Shown piece by piece: positions 16,921 through 26,380 of a stretch of 38,736 nt of DNA. Below the pieces are notes generated by a model, which saw only the letters and a program-made list of their open reading frames with translations, did not search any database and was not told where the DNA came from. The DNA is from Hydrogenophilales bacterium 16-61-112. GTDB lineage: Bacteria; Pseudomonadota; Gammaproteobacteria; Burkholderiales; Thiobacillaceae. Within the stretch, counting starts at the first letter, position 1. Each line of letters opens with the position of its first letter. The DNA lies in assembly GCA_002257045.1 (NCBI GenBank), contig NCHD01000016.1, positions 1 to 38,736 of the forward strand, in the 5' to 3' direction. The translations under genes were made by a program, and so were the position numbers.

Positions 16921-18092
16921 AGTCCGGTCCTGTGGGCACGCACGGTGAAAAATATGCCGCTCGGACTCTCAACAGGCAGGGTACCGATGCGGGCGAACGA
17001 ATCCGGGTCGTAGATCTCGACACGGTTTTCATCGCGCAGCGAAAGCCATACCTGCTCGCCGCGCGGAGAAAACTCGATGTGCAGCACGCCTTTTCCCGGC
17101 GTAAGCGTCTGCACGATGCGGCGCGTGGGAAGGTCGAGGACCTGCACCGTGTCGTTATTGGGGAAGGCGAAATTGAGCCATACCTCGCGTCCGCCGGGGC
17201 GCGCCACGGCGAACACCACCTGGCCCGCCACCGGGATGCGCGCGACTTCCTTCCAGCTGTTTTGGTCCGCGATGATGACCTCGTGCTTACCGACCGCCGG
17301 CAACACGATCTGGCTGCCGGTGGAGGCCCAGCCTTCCAGATGCGGCATTTTGTAGACAGGCAGTTTCTCGCCGTGACGGCCGAATTCGACCAGCACGCGA
17401 GCGACCCCTGCATCGAGGTTCCACAGATCGAGCAGGGCCACGCCGTCCTCGCCGAACAGCCCGGCCGCGTAGTGACGGCCGTCCGAGGTGATCATGCCGT
17501 CGTAGGGTTCCTTACCGATGCCGGTGAATTTGCGCAGGACCGGCTGGCTCGGGTCATGCATGTCCGCGACCCAGATTTCGCCCGCGTCATACAGGCTGAA
17601 CACGAACCGCTGGCCCGGCGCGTCAACCAGCCCGACGACCTTGGAGCGTTTGCCGTTACTGCCGACAGCGGGAATGTCGGCGACGAGCGCAAGCGTACCC
17701 GCGTCGAATACCTTGACGCCGCCGGGTTCGTAGTTTGCGACGGCAACCAGTCTGCCGTCGGCCGAAATGGCGCCGCCGATGCTGTTGCCACCCTGAATGA
17801 TTCGGCGATCGATACGCTGGGTCAGCAGATCGACCCTGGTCAAGCCGCCGTCGCGGCCGAATACGTAGGCGTAGCGCGCGTCGCGGGAGTAGCTGATCGA
17901 GGCGTGGGACAGATCGCCGAGGCCGTCCACTCTCGCCAGGCTGGTGCGGTGGGTGGTGTCGACTATCTGCACGCTCCCCGTGGCGCGTTCGACCACCACG
18001 CCGAGGTCGCCCGTGCCGCGCAGATTCGGACTGGCGCAGCCGGACAGCACGCCGAGGGCAAGCACGAGAAGCACGGGCATCCTAGCGCGCAT
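16917..18092 (-). CDS. nirF: Heme d1 biosynthesis lipoprotein NirF
   Basis: A 391-residue beta-propeller protein related to the d1 domain of NirS but without heme c. A lipoprotein signal with lipobox LSGC (Cys about residue 19) places it in the periplasm. 'DLSHASISYSRDARYAYVFGRDGG' carries the conserved His that would contact d1, and the end 'VESPSGIFFTVRAHRTGL' resembles the NirS tail '[11 protein letters not shown]'. NirF is required for a late d1 step and interacts with NirN and NirS. The ATG at 18092 overlaps nirC by 11 bases; ATG 18080, just after the nirC stop, is an equally possible start and keeps the signal peptide. Confidence 0.93.
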   Translation of the reverse strand: MRARMPVLLVLALGVLSGCASPNLRGTGDLGVVVERATGSVQIVDTTHRTSLARVDGLGDLSHASISYSRDARYAYVFGRDGGLTRVDLLTQRIDRRIIQGGNSIGGAISADGRLVAVANYEPGGVKVFDAGTLALVADIPAVGSNGKRSKVVGLVDAPGQRFVFSLYDAGEIWVADMHDPSQPVLRKFTGIGKEPYDGMITSDGRHYAAGLFGEDGVALLDLWNLDAGVARVLVEFGRHGEKLPVYKMPHLEGWASTGSQIVLPAVGKHEVIIADQNSWKEVARIPVAGQVVFAVARPGGREVWLNFAFPNNDTVQVLDLPTRRIVQTLTPGKGVLHIEFSPRGEQVWLSLRDENRVEIYDPDSFARIGTLPVESPSGIFFTVRAHRTGL

Positions 18093-18414
18093 CGGGGAAC
18101 CCTTTTTGCAGATTGTCTACGATCCAGTCCGCTTCGGACTCGGACAGGAAATTCTTCCATGGCGGCATCGGCGTGCCGGGGCGGCCATGAAGAATCGTGC
18201 TCACCAGCGAGCTAGCCGGTTTGTCTCTCAGTGTCTGGGGTGTGAGTGCGGGGCCGAGGCCGCCGCGAAGTTCCATGCCGTGGCAGGAGCCACAGTCCTG
18301 GCGCACCAGGCGTACGAGTTCGTTTTGCCGCTGCGGATCGAGAGGGGGCGAATTGGCGAAAGCGCTGCTGAAGGCCATACCGATCACCATTCCCGCTGTC
18401 GTCAGAATTCGCAT
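18082..18414 (-). CDS. nirC: Small cytochrome c NirC (c55X type)
   Basis: A 110-residue periplasmic monoheme cytochrome c with a signal peptide ending at SAFAN and the heme site CGSCH (residues 41-45). The Met ligand is in 'GTPMPPWKNFLSESEADWIVDNLQ'. In nirS clusters NirC supplies electrons to NirS or to the d1 maturation step. ATG 18414 starts the signal peptide directly; an upstream in-frame ATG at 18462 would add a non-signal stretch read through the nirS-nirC hairpin. It overlaps nirF by 11 bases. Confidence 0.88.
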   Translation of the reverse strand: MRILTTAGMVIGMAFSSAFANSPPLDPQRQNELVRLVRQDCGSCHGMELRGGLGPALTPQTLRDKPASSLVSTILHGRPGTPMPPWKNFLSESEADWIVDNLQKGFPDAR

Positions 18415-18439
18415 GTTCTTGTATCCGTCGTGAGAAATC

Positions 18440-18458
18440 GGCGGGGCAATGCCCCGCC
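18440..18458 (-). promoter_or_regulatory. GC hairpin between nirS and nirC
   Basis: Perfect 8-base stem GGCGGGGC/GCCCCGCC with a 3-base loop, just after the nirS stop. No T-run follows, so it is not a standard terminator. It could stabilise the 3' end of a processed nirS mRNA or act as a partial attenuator, keeping maturation genes at a lower level than nirS. The function is inferred. Confidence 0.55.
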
Positions 18459-18466
18459 TCATCTGC

Positions 18467-20209
<1,743 letters not shown>

Positions 20210-20273
20210 CTAGTAAAAAGTAAAGAACCTGCCTACCACGATTTCAGGTTAAACATTCGTTCGCATGTGCGCC

Positions 20274-20287
20274 TTGATTTAGATCAA
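20274..20287 (-). promoter_or_regulatory. Fnr/Dnr box of the nirS promoter
   Basis: TTGATTTAGATCAA is a perfect TTGAT-N4-ATCAA palindrome. Its centre is 32 bases before a TAACCT hexamer (20251-20246, minus strand), so a start near 20239 would place the box at about -41.5, the class II activator position. It overlaps the nirI stop codon. Confidence 0.85.
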
Positions 20288-22110
20288 AGGACTGCCTTGC
20301 AACCCGAGCAGGGACTTTGTGCATCCCCGGTGCATTCACCAAGACTGGGTTTGACCGTGATGGAGATGATTCCCGGGCATGCTTCGTCAATCACCCCTTT
20401 TTCCACACCGGCCTGTTCGCGTACCCGATTGACCCGCTGTTCACGCCGTCTGCGCTTCTCGACCAGTGGCGGGCACTTGTAATTGTTGTAGTAGGTAATC
20501 TGGCAATCGAGGCAATGGTGGCATTCGTTCACCACGATTTCTCCCGTCGGCCGGATAGCCTGGACTTCGCATTCCACGGCACAGACCTGGCAGGGTTTGC
20601 CGCATTCCTTGCGCCGACGCAGCCATTCGAAGGAGTGGAAGCGGCCGGGAATGACGAGCGCGGCGCCCAGCGGGCAGATGTATTTGCAGTAGAACTTGCG
20701 GTTCAGGGCGGAGAGGAGGAGCACACCCAAGGCAAAGGCCACGAAGCCCCACTCACGCTGAAAGCGCAAGGTGATCGCAGTCTTGAATGGCTCGATCTCG
20801 GCCACGCGGATCGCCGTATCCATGGACTGCAGGGACAGCCCGAACAGCATCAGCAGAATCACGACCTTGAGCGCGAGCATGCGTTCATGCACCACATAGG
20901 GAATTTCGAAGGACGGTATCCTGAGCTTGCGCGCAAGCTGGTACGTAAGCTCCTGCAAGGCGCCGAACGGGCACAGCCAGCCACAGTAAACGCCACGCCC
21001 CCATAGCAGCAGGGTGACTGCGACGAAAGACCACAGGATGAACAGCATCGGATCGATGAGGAAGATATCCCAGCTGAACTGGTGGGTAACCGCCTGCACG
21101 AAGGTCAGCACGTTGATGATGGACAGCTGGCCCAGCCCGTACCAGCCGATGAAGAACAGGGTGTAGACCAGGAAGCCGAGCCGCACCCGGTGAAGCAATG
21201 AGGGACGGCGCGCCAGGTAGTCCTGAAACAGCAGGATGCCGGTGAGCAGAACCAGCCCCGGAACAAGCAATGCGATTTCCAGCTTGCGCATCTGCCAGAG
21301 GGCATGCCATAGAGGCTCCCCATCTTCGGCGACCGCGTTGAAGACGGGAGCGCCAGACGGGGAGGCCGACGGCTGCGCCATAGCGGGTGGAGAAGTCGCT
21401 GCGCGGGCCAGGGCCGGCCTGGCGGGTGCTGACAGGATCGCCTTGACGGGAGAGGGTGCCGTGGCTGCCGGTCTCGCTGGCGTCGCCGTAGCGGGTGGCG
21501 GCAGCGCCGTTGCGGCCGGTGTTGCCAGAGAAGAGGGCGGCGGTGCTGCGGCCTGTAGTGGATGAATGCCGCGAGACTCGGTCACCATCCTGACGGCACG
21601 GGTAATGGTGGCGTTAATGACCATGGTCGAGATGGTGGCGCCGGTAATGGCATCGACGGTGGCATAACCTTCACGTTGTGCACCGACGAGGATGCGGCCG
21701 TCTGCCGGCTTGTCGCGGTACTGATCGACAAACTTTGCCAGCCGTTCTTCCCGGATGCCTGCCGCGAGAATCGGTTCCTTATGCTGAACGATACGCGCAC
21801 CGGCGATGCGCCCACGGGTGTCGATCCCGACCAGGACATTGACCGGGCTTCCCGAATAGGCAGGAATGCGCACCATGTCCGCAGTCAAAAAGGCGTAGCC
21901 GATCAGTTCGTCGTTCGCATAAACGGCGCTGGCGAGCGGGTCGCCTTCGGGTTCGCCAAAGCGGTCGGCGGCAGTAAACAGGTCGTGTACCTGGGGATAG
22001 GCTGCGGCAATATCCGCGCGACTTGACGATATTGCGCCGAATATCAGCATCAGGCAGAAAAACACGGTCCAGACGATGCCCGGGTAACGCTGATCGATCA
22101 GTGTGTTCAC
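20284..22110 (-). CDS. nirI: NosR/NirI-type membrane flavo-iron-sulfur protein
   Basis: A protein of about 608 residues from GTG 22110 (AGG 5-7 bases upstream). One N-terminal membrane segment leads to a periplasmic FMN-binding domain with the attachment motif 'DAITGATIST'. An Ala/Pro-rich linker of about 80 residues follows, then about five membrane helices. Two CxxxCP motifs ('CGWLCPFG', 'CKYICPLG') lie on the inside, and a cytoplasmic polyferredoxin part comes last ('CGKPCQVCAVEC', 'CHHCLDCQ'). NirI is needed for nirS expression or activity in Paracoccus and is the paralogue of NosR. The reading frame continues upstream of the GTG, but that part has no protein-like features. It is followed by nirS after 86 bases. 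Confidence 0.88.
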   Translation of the reverse strand: MNTLIDQRYPGIVWTVFFCLMLIFGAISSSRADIAAAYPQVHDLFTAADRFGEPEGDPLASAVYANDELIGYAFLTADMVRIPAYSGSPVNVLVGIDTRGRIAGARIVQHKEPILAAGIREERLAKFVDQYRDKPADGRILVGAQREGYATVDAITGATISTMVINATITRAVRMVTESRGIHPLQAAAPPPSSLATPAATALPPPATATPARPAATAPSPVKAILSAPARPALARAATSPPAMAQPSASPSGAPVFNAVAEDGEPLWHALWQMRKLEIALLVPGLVLLTGILLFQDYLARRPSLLHRVRLGFLVYTLFFIGWYGLGQLSIINVLTFVQAVTHQFSWDIFLIDPMLFILWSFVAVTLLLWGRGVYCGWLCPFGALQELTYQLARKLRIPSFEIPYVVHERMLALKVVILLMLFGLSLQSMDTAIRVAEIEPFKTAITLRFQREWGFVAFALGVLLLSALNRKFYCKYICPLGAALVIPGRFHSFEWLRRRKECGKPCQVCAVECEVQAIRPTGEIVVNECHHCLDCQITYYNNYKCPPLVEKRRRREQRVNRVREQAGVEKGVIDEACPGIISITVKPSLGECTGDAQSPCSGCKAVL

Positions 22111-22232
22111 CCTGCCTGATGGGGCTGCAAATGGACTGCTGTATCTGCAGCGCCAGCGTGGGAGCGGGGCGCCCCGCGACTCGATGCGCTCGCATGCTCC
22201 CTGACGCGTCTTGCCGCAACTGCCCGAAGAAA

Positions 22233-22260
22233 TGTATAGCCCACGATCATGAATAGTCAA
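22233..22260 (-). promoter_or_regulatory. Sigma-70 type promoter for nirI
   Basis: On the minus strand, TTGACT (22260-22255), a 16-base spacer and TATACA (22238-22233). A start near 22226 gives a leader of about 116 bases before the GTG at 22110. No Fnr box lies at the activator distance, so nirI may be expressed constitutively. Confidence 0.6.
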
Positions 22261-22341
22261 TGTTGTAGCCGCCGGCAGCAAGGGGATGCCGTAATCCAAA
22301 CCGAAAACGGCTCATGTTCCCTCTGCGCAGGGCGCGACGCC

Positions 22342-22372
22342 TTGATATAGGTCAACCGGATGACCTTATACT
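22342..22372 (+). promoter_or_regulatory. dnr promoter with Fnr/Dnr box and -10
   Basis: TTGATATAGGTCAA (22342-22355) is a one-mismatch Fnr/Dnr box. TATACT (22367-22372) is a near-perfect -10 only 21 bases from the box centre, so a bound regulator would cover the -35/spacer region, a repressing position. A start near 22379 would coincide with the ATG at 22380. Confidence 0.65.
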
Positions 22373-22379
22373 CTGCCCC

Positions 22380-23060
22380 ATGAATTTGGACCCGGCAGAC
22401 ATTCAACACCTCAAGGACGGCTATCTGCTGGCAGCGCTGTCGGCTTCGGAACTCGAAGGTGTGCTGGTACACGCCAGGGTGCGTACCTTGATCCCGGGCG
22501 AACCGCTGTTCGACCAGGGCGATCCGTGCACGGATTTTTTCTTTGTCCTGACGGGAACCATCAAGCTGTGTCGCATGGCGCCAAGCGGCGAAGAAAAGGT
22601 AATGGACCTGATTCGGTCCGGATATTTTTTCGCCGAAGCGGCGATGTTCATGAACGGCTGCTACCCGATCAACGCCTGCAGCATCGAGGCAACCCGGCTG
22701 GTGGCGCTGGATAGCCGGCATTTCATCGGGCTGGTGAAAAACAATGCAGATCTGTGCCTGCGGCTTTTATCGAAAATGAGCCAGCGCATGCATGGGATGA
22801 TCAACGAGATCGACCGATTGTCCCTGCACAGCGGTGCCCAGCGGGTGATTGGCTACCTGCTTGAGCAGTTGCCGGGAGGGGACGCAGCAGCATCCAGTGT
22901 GCGGCTGTCGGTGCCCAAGCATGTCATCGCGTCGCGTCTGGGTATCCAGCCGGAAACCCTGTCTCGGGTTCTCGCCAAACTACGCGGCCAGCAACTGATC
23001 GAGGTTCATGACGACATGATCGTGCTCAACGATGTGGACGCGTTGCGACGCCTATGCTGA
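22380..23060 (+). CDS. dnr: Crp/Fnr-family NO-responsive regulator (Dnr type)
   Basis: A 226-residue regulator. The N-terminal cyclic-nucleotide-binding-like sensor fold runs from about residue 20 to 130 ('LIPGEPLFDQGDPCTDFFFVLTG'). A dimerisation helix follows, then a helix-turn-helix near residues 180-205 ('VIASRLGIQPETLSRVLAKL'), whose recognition helix E-T-x-S-R fits TTGAT half-sites. The N-terminus lacks the cysteine cluster of Fnr, so it does not carry the Fnr iron-sulfur cluster; known Dnr proteins sense NO through heme. It lies divergent to nirI and controls, most likely, nirS. I start at ATG 22380; the open frame from 22314 runs through the promoter box. No Shine-Dalgarno sequence precedes the ATG. 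Confidence 0.85.
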   Translation: MNLDPADIQHLKDGYLLAALSASELEGVLVHARVRTLIPGEPLFDQGDPCTDFFFVLTGTIKLCRMAPSGEEKVMDLIRSGYFFAEAAMFMNGCYPINACSIEATRLVALDSRHFIGLVKNNADLCLRLLSKMSQRMHGMINEIDRLSLHSGAQRVIGYLLEQLPGGDAAASSVRLSVPKHVIASRLGIQPETLSRVLAKLRGQQLIEVHDDMIVLNDVDALRRLC

Positions 23061-23104
23061 ACTGCGGGATGGCATGTGCCGACGTGGCAGCAACGCCGCC
23101 CGTA

Positions 23105-23461
23105 TCAGCCCCGCCCTGTTTCGACTAGTCGCTCAAGCAGCCCCACCAGGGCCTGCCCTGACGTTGCATCGCCAGCCAGAAGATGCCTTATGCTTATTCC
23201 GCGTGCCTCGCACGCAGCCGTATCGACCGCGGCAGGCCCGGTCACGACGATGATCTTGAGCTTGTGAAGCTGGCCGATCGTTTCGGCATCGAGCGGACAC
23301 GCATGGGTGATCGCAATGGTCGCCCAGAAAAGCCGCGGCACGATGTCGGCTGCGTCCGAATCGGGATACTCGCTCCAGTTGTGCTCGAAGCTCGGGATCG
23401 GCAGGTCGTCGGAGGTAAGCGCGGCGCGGTCGAGGAAAACGACGCGTTCCTTGAAGCTCAC
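23105..23461 (-). CDS. Short D-2-hydroxyacid dehydrogenase catalytic-domain-like protein
   Basis: A 118-residue ORF matching only the N-terminal half-domain of HprA-like D-2-hydroxyacid dehydrogenases ('RVVFLDRAAL', 'WATIAITHACPLDAETIGQL', 'LKIIVVTGPAAVDTAACEARGI'). The NAD-binding domain and the catalytic Arg-Glu-His set of full enzymes (about 320 residues) are absent, so a normal dehydrogenase reaction is unlikely. The GTG start overlaps the stop of the GarR-like gene (GTGA), implying translational coupling. It converges on dnr with a 44-base gap. A decayed relative lies at 11948-12213. It may be a domain-only remnant or a small protein with its own role. Confidence 0.6.
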   Translation of the reverse strand: MSFKERVVFLDRAALTSDDLPIPSFEHNWSEYPDSDAADIVPRLFWATIAITHACPLDAETIGQLHKLKIIVVTGPAAVDTAACEARGISIRHLLAGDATSGQALVGLLERLVETGRG

Positions 23462-24243
23462 TTGGTGTCGCCCACCAGCCGTTCGAGCGCGCGCATGATG
23501 GCGGACGAATCGAGCTCGCTGTCGCCCGCACCCATCAGTGCGTTCATCTGCTGCGCGATGAGCGCAGCGCCGGGCAGCGGCGTGGCGGTTTCCTGCGCGT
23601 TGTCCATGACGATGGCCATGTCCTTGTGGTGCAGTTTGACCTTGAAGCCTGGCTTGTAGTTGGAGTCGAGCATGCGCTGGCCGTGGACTTCGAGGATGCG
23701 GCTGCCGGCGAAGCCGCCCAGCAGCGCTTCGCGCATCTTAGCCGGATCGACGCCGTTGCGGCGTGCCAGCAGGATGGCTTCGGCGACGCCCTCGAAGGTG
23801 AGGCCGACGACGACCTGGTTGCAGCATTTGACGACTTGGCCGGCACCGTGGCCGCCGACGTGGACGATGTTCTTGCCGAGTGCCTCGAACAGCGGGCGCA
23901 CCCGCTCAAAGATGGGCGCTTCGCCGCCAACCATGATCGACAGCGTGCCTTCGCGCGCCGCAACTTCGCCGCCGGATACCGGGGCGTCGAGCATATGCAC
24001 GCCGCGTTCGGCCAGCGCGGCGGCGATGCGGCGGGTGGCGGCAGGCGACACGGTGCTCATGTCGACGATGGTGTGGCCGGGTTTGGCGCCGTGGATCAGG
24101 CCGCGATCGCCAAAGATGATCTGTTCGACGTCGGTGGTGTCGGAGACAACGCGGCCGTAAACAAATAATTGATGGCCTGCGCGCAACAGGTTTTCCGCCA
24201 TGGGGCGGCCCATGATGCCGCTGCCGATAAATCCGATTTTCAT
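23458..24243 (-). CDS. GarR/GlxR-like 2-hydroxy-3-oxopropionate reductase with internal deletion
   Basis: A 261-residue member of the 3-hydroxyisobutyrate/tartronate-semialdehyde reductase family. The NAD(P)-binding start 'IGFIGSGIMGRPMAENLLRAGH', the catalytic segments 'DAPVSGGEVAAREGTLSIM' and 'GAGQVVKCCNQ' (active Lys) and the C-terminus are normal. Between 'HQLFVYGR' and 'VSDTTDVEQIIFG' about 35 residues expected of the family are missing (junction near 24150-24158). That removes the second half of the first Rossmann unit, including the cofactor-discriminating loop. The frame is kept, but cofactor binding is doubtful. It is coupled to the AEC transporter upstream (ATGA overlap) and the short ORF downstream (GTGA overlap). 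Confidence 0.75.
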   Translation of the reverse strand: MKIGFIGSGIMGRPMAENLLRAGHQLFVYGRVVSDTTDVEQIIFGDRGLIHGAKPGHTIVDMSTVSPAATRRIAAALAERGVHMLDAPVSGGEVAAREGTLSIMVGGEAPIFERVRPLFEALGKNIVHVGGHGAGQVVKCCNQVVVGLTFEGVAEAILLARRNGVDPAKMREALLGGFAGSRILEVHGQRMLDSNYKPGFKVKLHHKDMAIVMDNAQETATPLPGAALIAQQMNALMGAGDSELDSSAIMRALERLVGDTK

Positions 24244-25196
24244 GATGCAAGCCCTTTCACGACGACCAACCAGAATGGCAGCGTAACCAATCCCGCCAGC
24301 GTTGACCAGCCCATGATCAGCCCGGCCAGCCGGGTATCCAGACCAAAGCGATCGGCCAGTGCAATGACCATCACCATGGTCGGCATGGCCGCTTCCAGTA
24401 CCCCTGCTTCGGCAGGCTCGGTCAACTTGCCCGGCAACGCCAGCGCAAGACCCAGCGCCAGCAGCGGCATCAGCACGAGCTTGATGACGAGCGACACAAA
24501 CACGGCTTTTTGCGGCCGCAGGTCATGCCATGGAATGGTCAGGCCCAGCACGAACAGCATCAGCGGAATAGTCGGACTGCCAGCCCAGCGCGCGGCCTCA
24601 ATCAACGGCGTCAGCGGCAGGCCGGACAGGTTGACCGCCAGCCCGGCGGCAAATCCCCACACCGGCGGCAGCCGGAGCCACATCGCAAGAAACGAGGCGC
24701 GCTCGGTGTGCTTGCCACAGCGAAAGGCAATCCACACGCCGATCGACCACGCCAGCGGCGTGGCGGCCAGCATGTCGGCAAAAAAGGGATAGCGCGCGCC
24801 GGGCTCGCCAAAAACGGTGGTGAGCAACGGGTAGCCAAAGAACAGCACGTTGCCGAACCCGGCGGTCAGCATGATGGTGCCGCGGGCCGGGTCCGACAGA
24901 CCCCGCCCGAGCGGGGTGGCGTACAGCGCCAGCGCGGCGAGGCCAAGGCCGGCCAGCGTGGCCACGCCCAGAATCAGCGGCACCTGCAGGAGGCTCAAGT
25001 CGACGGTGGCGGCTGCGCCGGCTGCAAAAAACAGCATCGGCGCAAAAAAATTCAGTACCAGCCGGTTGATTTCACCCCGCAGGCCGACGATGGAAATGCC
25101 GCTTTGCCAGCGCGGCCAGATGCCGCCGGCCGCGATCAGCAAAGCCAGCGGCAGCAGGGTTTTAAGCAGCAGTTGCTGCGCGAGTTCGGGGGACAT
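24240..25196 (-). CDS. AEC (auxin efflux carrier) family transporter
   Basis: A 318-residue inner-membrane protein with about ten hydrophobic segments in two five-helix halves. Family traits include 'NFFAPMLFFAAG', 'GFGNVLFFGYPLL' and 'EAAMPTMVMVIALADRFGLD'. Bacterial AEC proteins export or import small organic acids such as malate or malonate. The substrate is not readable here; the adjoining 2-hydroxyacid-type genes suggest a C3 hydroxy-acid, which is inference. It is the first gene of a three-gene coupled unit. Confidence 0.85.
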   Translation of the reverse strand: MSPELAQQLLLKTLLPLALLIAAGGIWPRWQSGISIVGLRGEINRLVLNFFAPMLFFAAGAAATVDLSLLQVPLILGVATLAGLGLAALALYATPLGRGLSDPARGTIMLTAGFGNVLFFGYPLLTTVFGEPGARYPFFADMLAATPLAWSIGVWIAFRCGKHTERASFLAMWLRLPPVWGFAAGLAVNLSGLPLTPLIEAARWAGSPTIPLMLFVLGLTIPWHDLRPQKAVFVSLVIKLVLMPLLALGLALALPGKLTEPAEAGVLEAAMPTMVMVIALADRFGLDTRLAGLIMGWSTLAGLVTLPFWLVVVKGLAS

Positions 25197-25241
25197 GCGG
25201 AAAACAGGCGGGAGCGGGGGCGTTCATCATAACGCCGCCCC

Positions 25242-25268
25242 CGGACTGCGGACGTCAACCGCAGTCCG
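25242..25268 (-). terminator. Hairpin downstream of pbpG
   Basis: Perfect 10-base stem CGGACTGCGG/CCGCAGTCCG with a 7-base loop just after the pbpG stop. No T-run follows, so termination by it alone is uncertain. Confidence 0.45.
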
Positions 25269-25280
25269 TGCAAACAAGAT

Positions 25281-26225
25281 TCAGGTGCGAGAAGCGCCCA
25301 GGTGACGGCTGTCTGCGCGATGCGACGGGCTGCTGGACTCGAGCCATTGCTTGATCCGGGCCGCGTCGCCGGCACGACGGTTGGAACCCGTCGCATCCAG
25401 CAGCACGATGATGACATCGCGCTCGGCCACCTGCGCCTGCATCACCAGGCAATGGCCGGCTTCGTTGATGAAGCCTGTTTTCGACAGCCCGATATTCCAG
25501 TCATCCATGCGCGTCAGGCGGTTGGTGTTGTTGAACGCCACGCTGCGGTAATAGACCCTGGGTTGCTGGCGCTTTTTCTGCACCACCACGCGCTGGCCGT
25601 CGAGGTTGTAATGGCCCGTGGTGCTGATGTGACGGATCTCGGGGAAGTTCTGGTGCGCGTAGTCAGCCAGTTTGTCGCTCGACAGACCCGTCGGTTCGAC
25701 ATATACCGTATCCTTCATTCCCAGCATGCGTGCCGTGCGGTTCATGGTGGCGACAAAGCGCTCCAGCCCGCCGGGATAGCTGCGTCCCAATGCATGCGCC
25801 GCGCGATTATCCGAAGCAATCAGCGCCAGATGCAACAATTGGCCCCGGGTATAGCTCGAGCCTACAGCCAGGCGCGAACCGGTTCCCTTGAGCGTGTCGC
25901 GGTCTTCATCGGTCAGGGTGATGCTTTCCTCCATCGGCAACCCGGCATTGAGCACCAGCATCGCTGTCATCAACTTGGTGATCGAGGCGATCGGCGTCTG
26001 CATGCTGGCATTTTTCGCCAGCAAGGGCTGGCCGCTGGCCTGGTCGAAAACCAGGACCGATTGCGCAGACAGCTCCGGCATTGCGGTGAGATAAACCGAT
26101 TCCGCAGGCTTAACCGACACGCTTGCCGCGCCCGGCTGGCTCCATTGCAGGGACGCCTGCCCATCAAATGCGGCGCCGCCGGTGCTTGCGCCCAACAAAA
26201 TCAATCCGGCCAGAACAGTTTTCAT
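25281..26225 (-). CDS. pbpG: D-alanyl-D-alanine endopeptidase PbpG (PBP7-like)
   Basis: A 314-residue periplasmic serine peptidase of family S11, cutting D-Ala-meso-DAP crosslinks in peptidoglycan. The signal peptide ends near TGGAAF. All three penicillin-binding motifs are present: SxxK as 'SITK' (Ser81), SxN as 'SDN' (about residue 138) and KTG in 'GLSKTGFINEAG' (about 249). The length fits PBP7, without the extra C-terminal amphipathic domain of PBP5/6. The gene is intact and stands alone. Confidence 0.9.
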   Translation of the reverse strand: MKTVLAGLILLGASTGGAAFDGQASLQWSQPGAASVSVKPAESVYLTAMPELSAQSVLVFDQASGQPLLAKNASMQTPIASITKLMTAMLVLNAGLPMEESITLTDEDRDTLKGTGSRLAVGSSYTRGQLLHLALIASDNRAAHALGRSYPGGLERFVATMNRTARMLGMKDTVYVEPTGLSSDKLADYAHQNFPEIRHISTTGHYNLDGQRVVVQKKRQQPRVYYRSVAFNNTNRLTRMDDWNIGLSKTGFINEAGHCLVMQAQVAERDVIIVLLDATGSNRRAGDAARIKQWLESSSPSHRADSRHLGASRT

Positions 26226-26342
26226 AGGAATTCGCTTTAATCAGAGCTGCGGAAAGTCGCGCCGAACCACTTATACGGCCATTCAGTCTCGAACTTGAAA
26301 ACAACAGTTCTCCTGCCAGACTGAAAAACATGCGCTCACAGA

Positions 26343-26372
26343 TTGACGGTTTATCAAAAATGAATATATAAA
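26343..26372 (+). promoter_or_regulatory. Promoter of the HDOD kinase gene
   Basis: TTGACG (26343-26348) pairs with TATATA (26365-26370, spacer 16) or TATAAA (26367-26372, spacer 18). The start point would fall about 26377-26380, right at the ATG 26381, and no Shine-Dalgarno sequence is present. Confidence 0.6.
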
Positions 26373-26380
26373 GCAACCAC

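Noticed and set aside
22111..22299. N-terminal extension of nirI
   Set aside because: It contains the predicted promoter and has no signal peptide or family similarity; the GTG at 22110 with AGG nearby fits better.
26343..26357. Fnr-like box TTGAC...ATCAA before the HDOD kinase gene
   Set aside because: The half-sites are separated by five bases instead of four, and the first half doubles as the -35 element.
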